Shown here one piece after another: positions 5,490-5,685 of a stretch of 5,685 nucleotides of DNA. Numbering within the stretch: position 1 is the first letter of the stretch; each line of letters begins with the position of its first letter. The notes under the pieces are model-generated. The model was not told the origin of the DNA. It saw nothing but the letters and a program-made list of their open reading frames with translations, and searched no databases. This stretch comes from Actinomycetes bacterium (GTDB taxonomy: Bacteria; Actinomycetota; Actinomycetes; Streptosporangiales; Streptosporangiaceae). The stretch is taken from NCBI GenBank assembly GCA_025964635.1, contig JAOPYP010000329.1, positions 1 to 5,685 on the forward strand, in the 5' to 3' direction. Made by a program: the position numbers and the translations under genes.

Positions 5490-5685
5490 ATGCAGGTTCC
5501 GGCCTACGTTGAGTACGAGAAGGCCACCAGCGTCGCGCACGCCCTCGCCCTGCTGGCTCGGTTCGGCCCGGAGGCGCGCATCCTGGCGGGCGGGCACAGC
5601 CTGATCCCGATGATGAAGCTGCGGCTCGCGCAGCCCGAAACGCTGATCGACATCAACGGGCTCAGCGAGCTGTCCTACCTCACGG
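5490..5685 (+). CDS. coxM: Second CoxM-type FAD-binding subunit of a CO dehydrogenase/molybdenum hydroxylase, 5' part only
   Basis: Only the first 65 codons are in the window. The product begins MQVPAYVEYEKATSVAHAL and carries the FAD loop AGGHS at residues 33-37 followed by LIPMMKLRLAQPE and LIDIN, as in Oligotropha CoxM (AGGHSLIPMMK). It is homologous to the left CoxM but clearly diverged, and its FAD loop is closer to the classical form. ATG at 5490 is supported by the purine run GAGGGGGAG (5478-5486) just upstream. As the first gene of a divergent unit, it probably heads an M-S-L operon to the right, but coxS and coxL are not visible, so form I identity and CO as substrate are inferred. 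It could instead belong to another xanthine-oxidase-family enzyme. Confidence 0.9.
   Translation, partial: MQVPAYVEYEKATSVAHALALLARFGPEARILAGGHSLIPMMKLRLAQPETLIDINGLSELSYLT

Noticed and set aside
5310..5597. Minus-strand open frame of 95 codons across the divergent gap
   Set aside because: It overlaps the start of the second coxM and the regulator start, and shows no family motif.
1..5685. CRISPR arrays, tRNA or rRNA genes, insertion sequences
   Set aside because: I saw no regularly spaced repeats, no RNA gene signatures, and no transposase or terminal inverted repeats.

Overview
The window is high-G+C DNA with codon use strongly biased to G/C in third positions. It most resembles an actinobacterium (a carboxydovore or carboxydotroph such as mycobacteria, Pseudonocardia or Amycolatopsis relatives), but the sequence alone does not fix the genus. 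Its theme is aerobic carbon monoxide oxidation by the molybdenum-copper CO dehydrogenase (CODH).

Layout. From base 4213 leftwards on the minus strand lies a tightly packed gene set: a 115-residue protein of unknown function (4213-3866), coxM (FAD subunit, 3808-2903), coxS (2 x [2Fe-2S] subunit, 2901-2380) and coxL (molybdopterin/copper catalytic subunit, from GTG 2375, running off the left edge after 791 codons). The gene order M-S-L and the CoxL active-site loop AYRCSFR (Cys371) identify this as a form I, genuine CODH rather than a form II or purine-type relative. coxL does not appear as a closed frame because its stop codon lies outside the window. Upstream on the same strand is a LysR-type regulator (5313-4366), with a GC-rich hairpin just after its stop. 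To its right, divergently on the plus strand, a second coxM-type gene starts at 5490 and leaves the window after 65 codons. It is clearly homologous to, but well diverged from, the first coxM, so the regulator sits between two separate CODH-family operons.

Control regions. The 152-base gap between the regulator and the small gene (4214-4365) holds an A+T-rich island with a TAAG-N6-CTTA element, a CRP-like TGTGA-N6-CCACA element and a GGCAT-CC-ATGCC palindrome, followed by a strong ribosome binding site. The 176-base divergent gap (5314-5489) holds small inverted repeats and a possible plus-strand -10 element. A LysR regulator next to CODH genes, together with a CRP-like inverted repeat, recalls the cutR/cutBCA arrangement of carboxydotrophic mycobacteria.

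How it fits together. CoxL oxidises CO with water to CO2. Electrons pass from the Mo-Cu centre through the two CoxS clusters to CoxM FAD and then to the respiratory chain. The LysR protein is the obvious candidate to control one or both operons. The least understood parts are the small leading protein and the second CODH-type operon.
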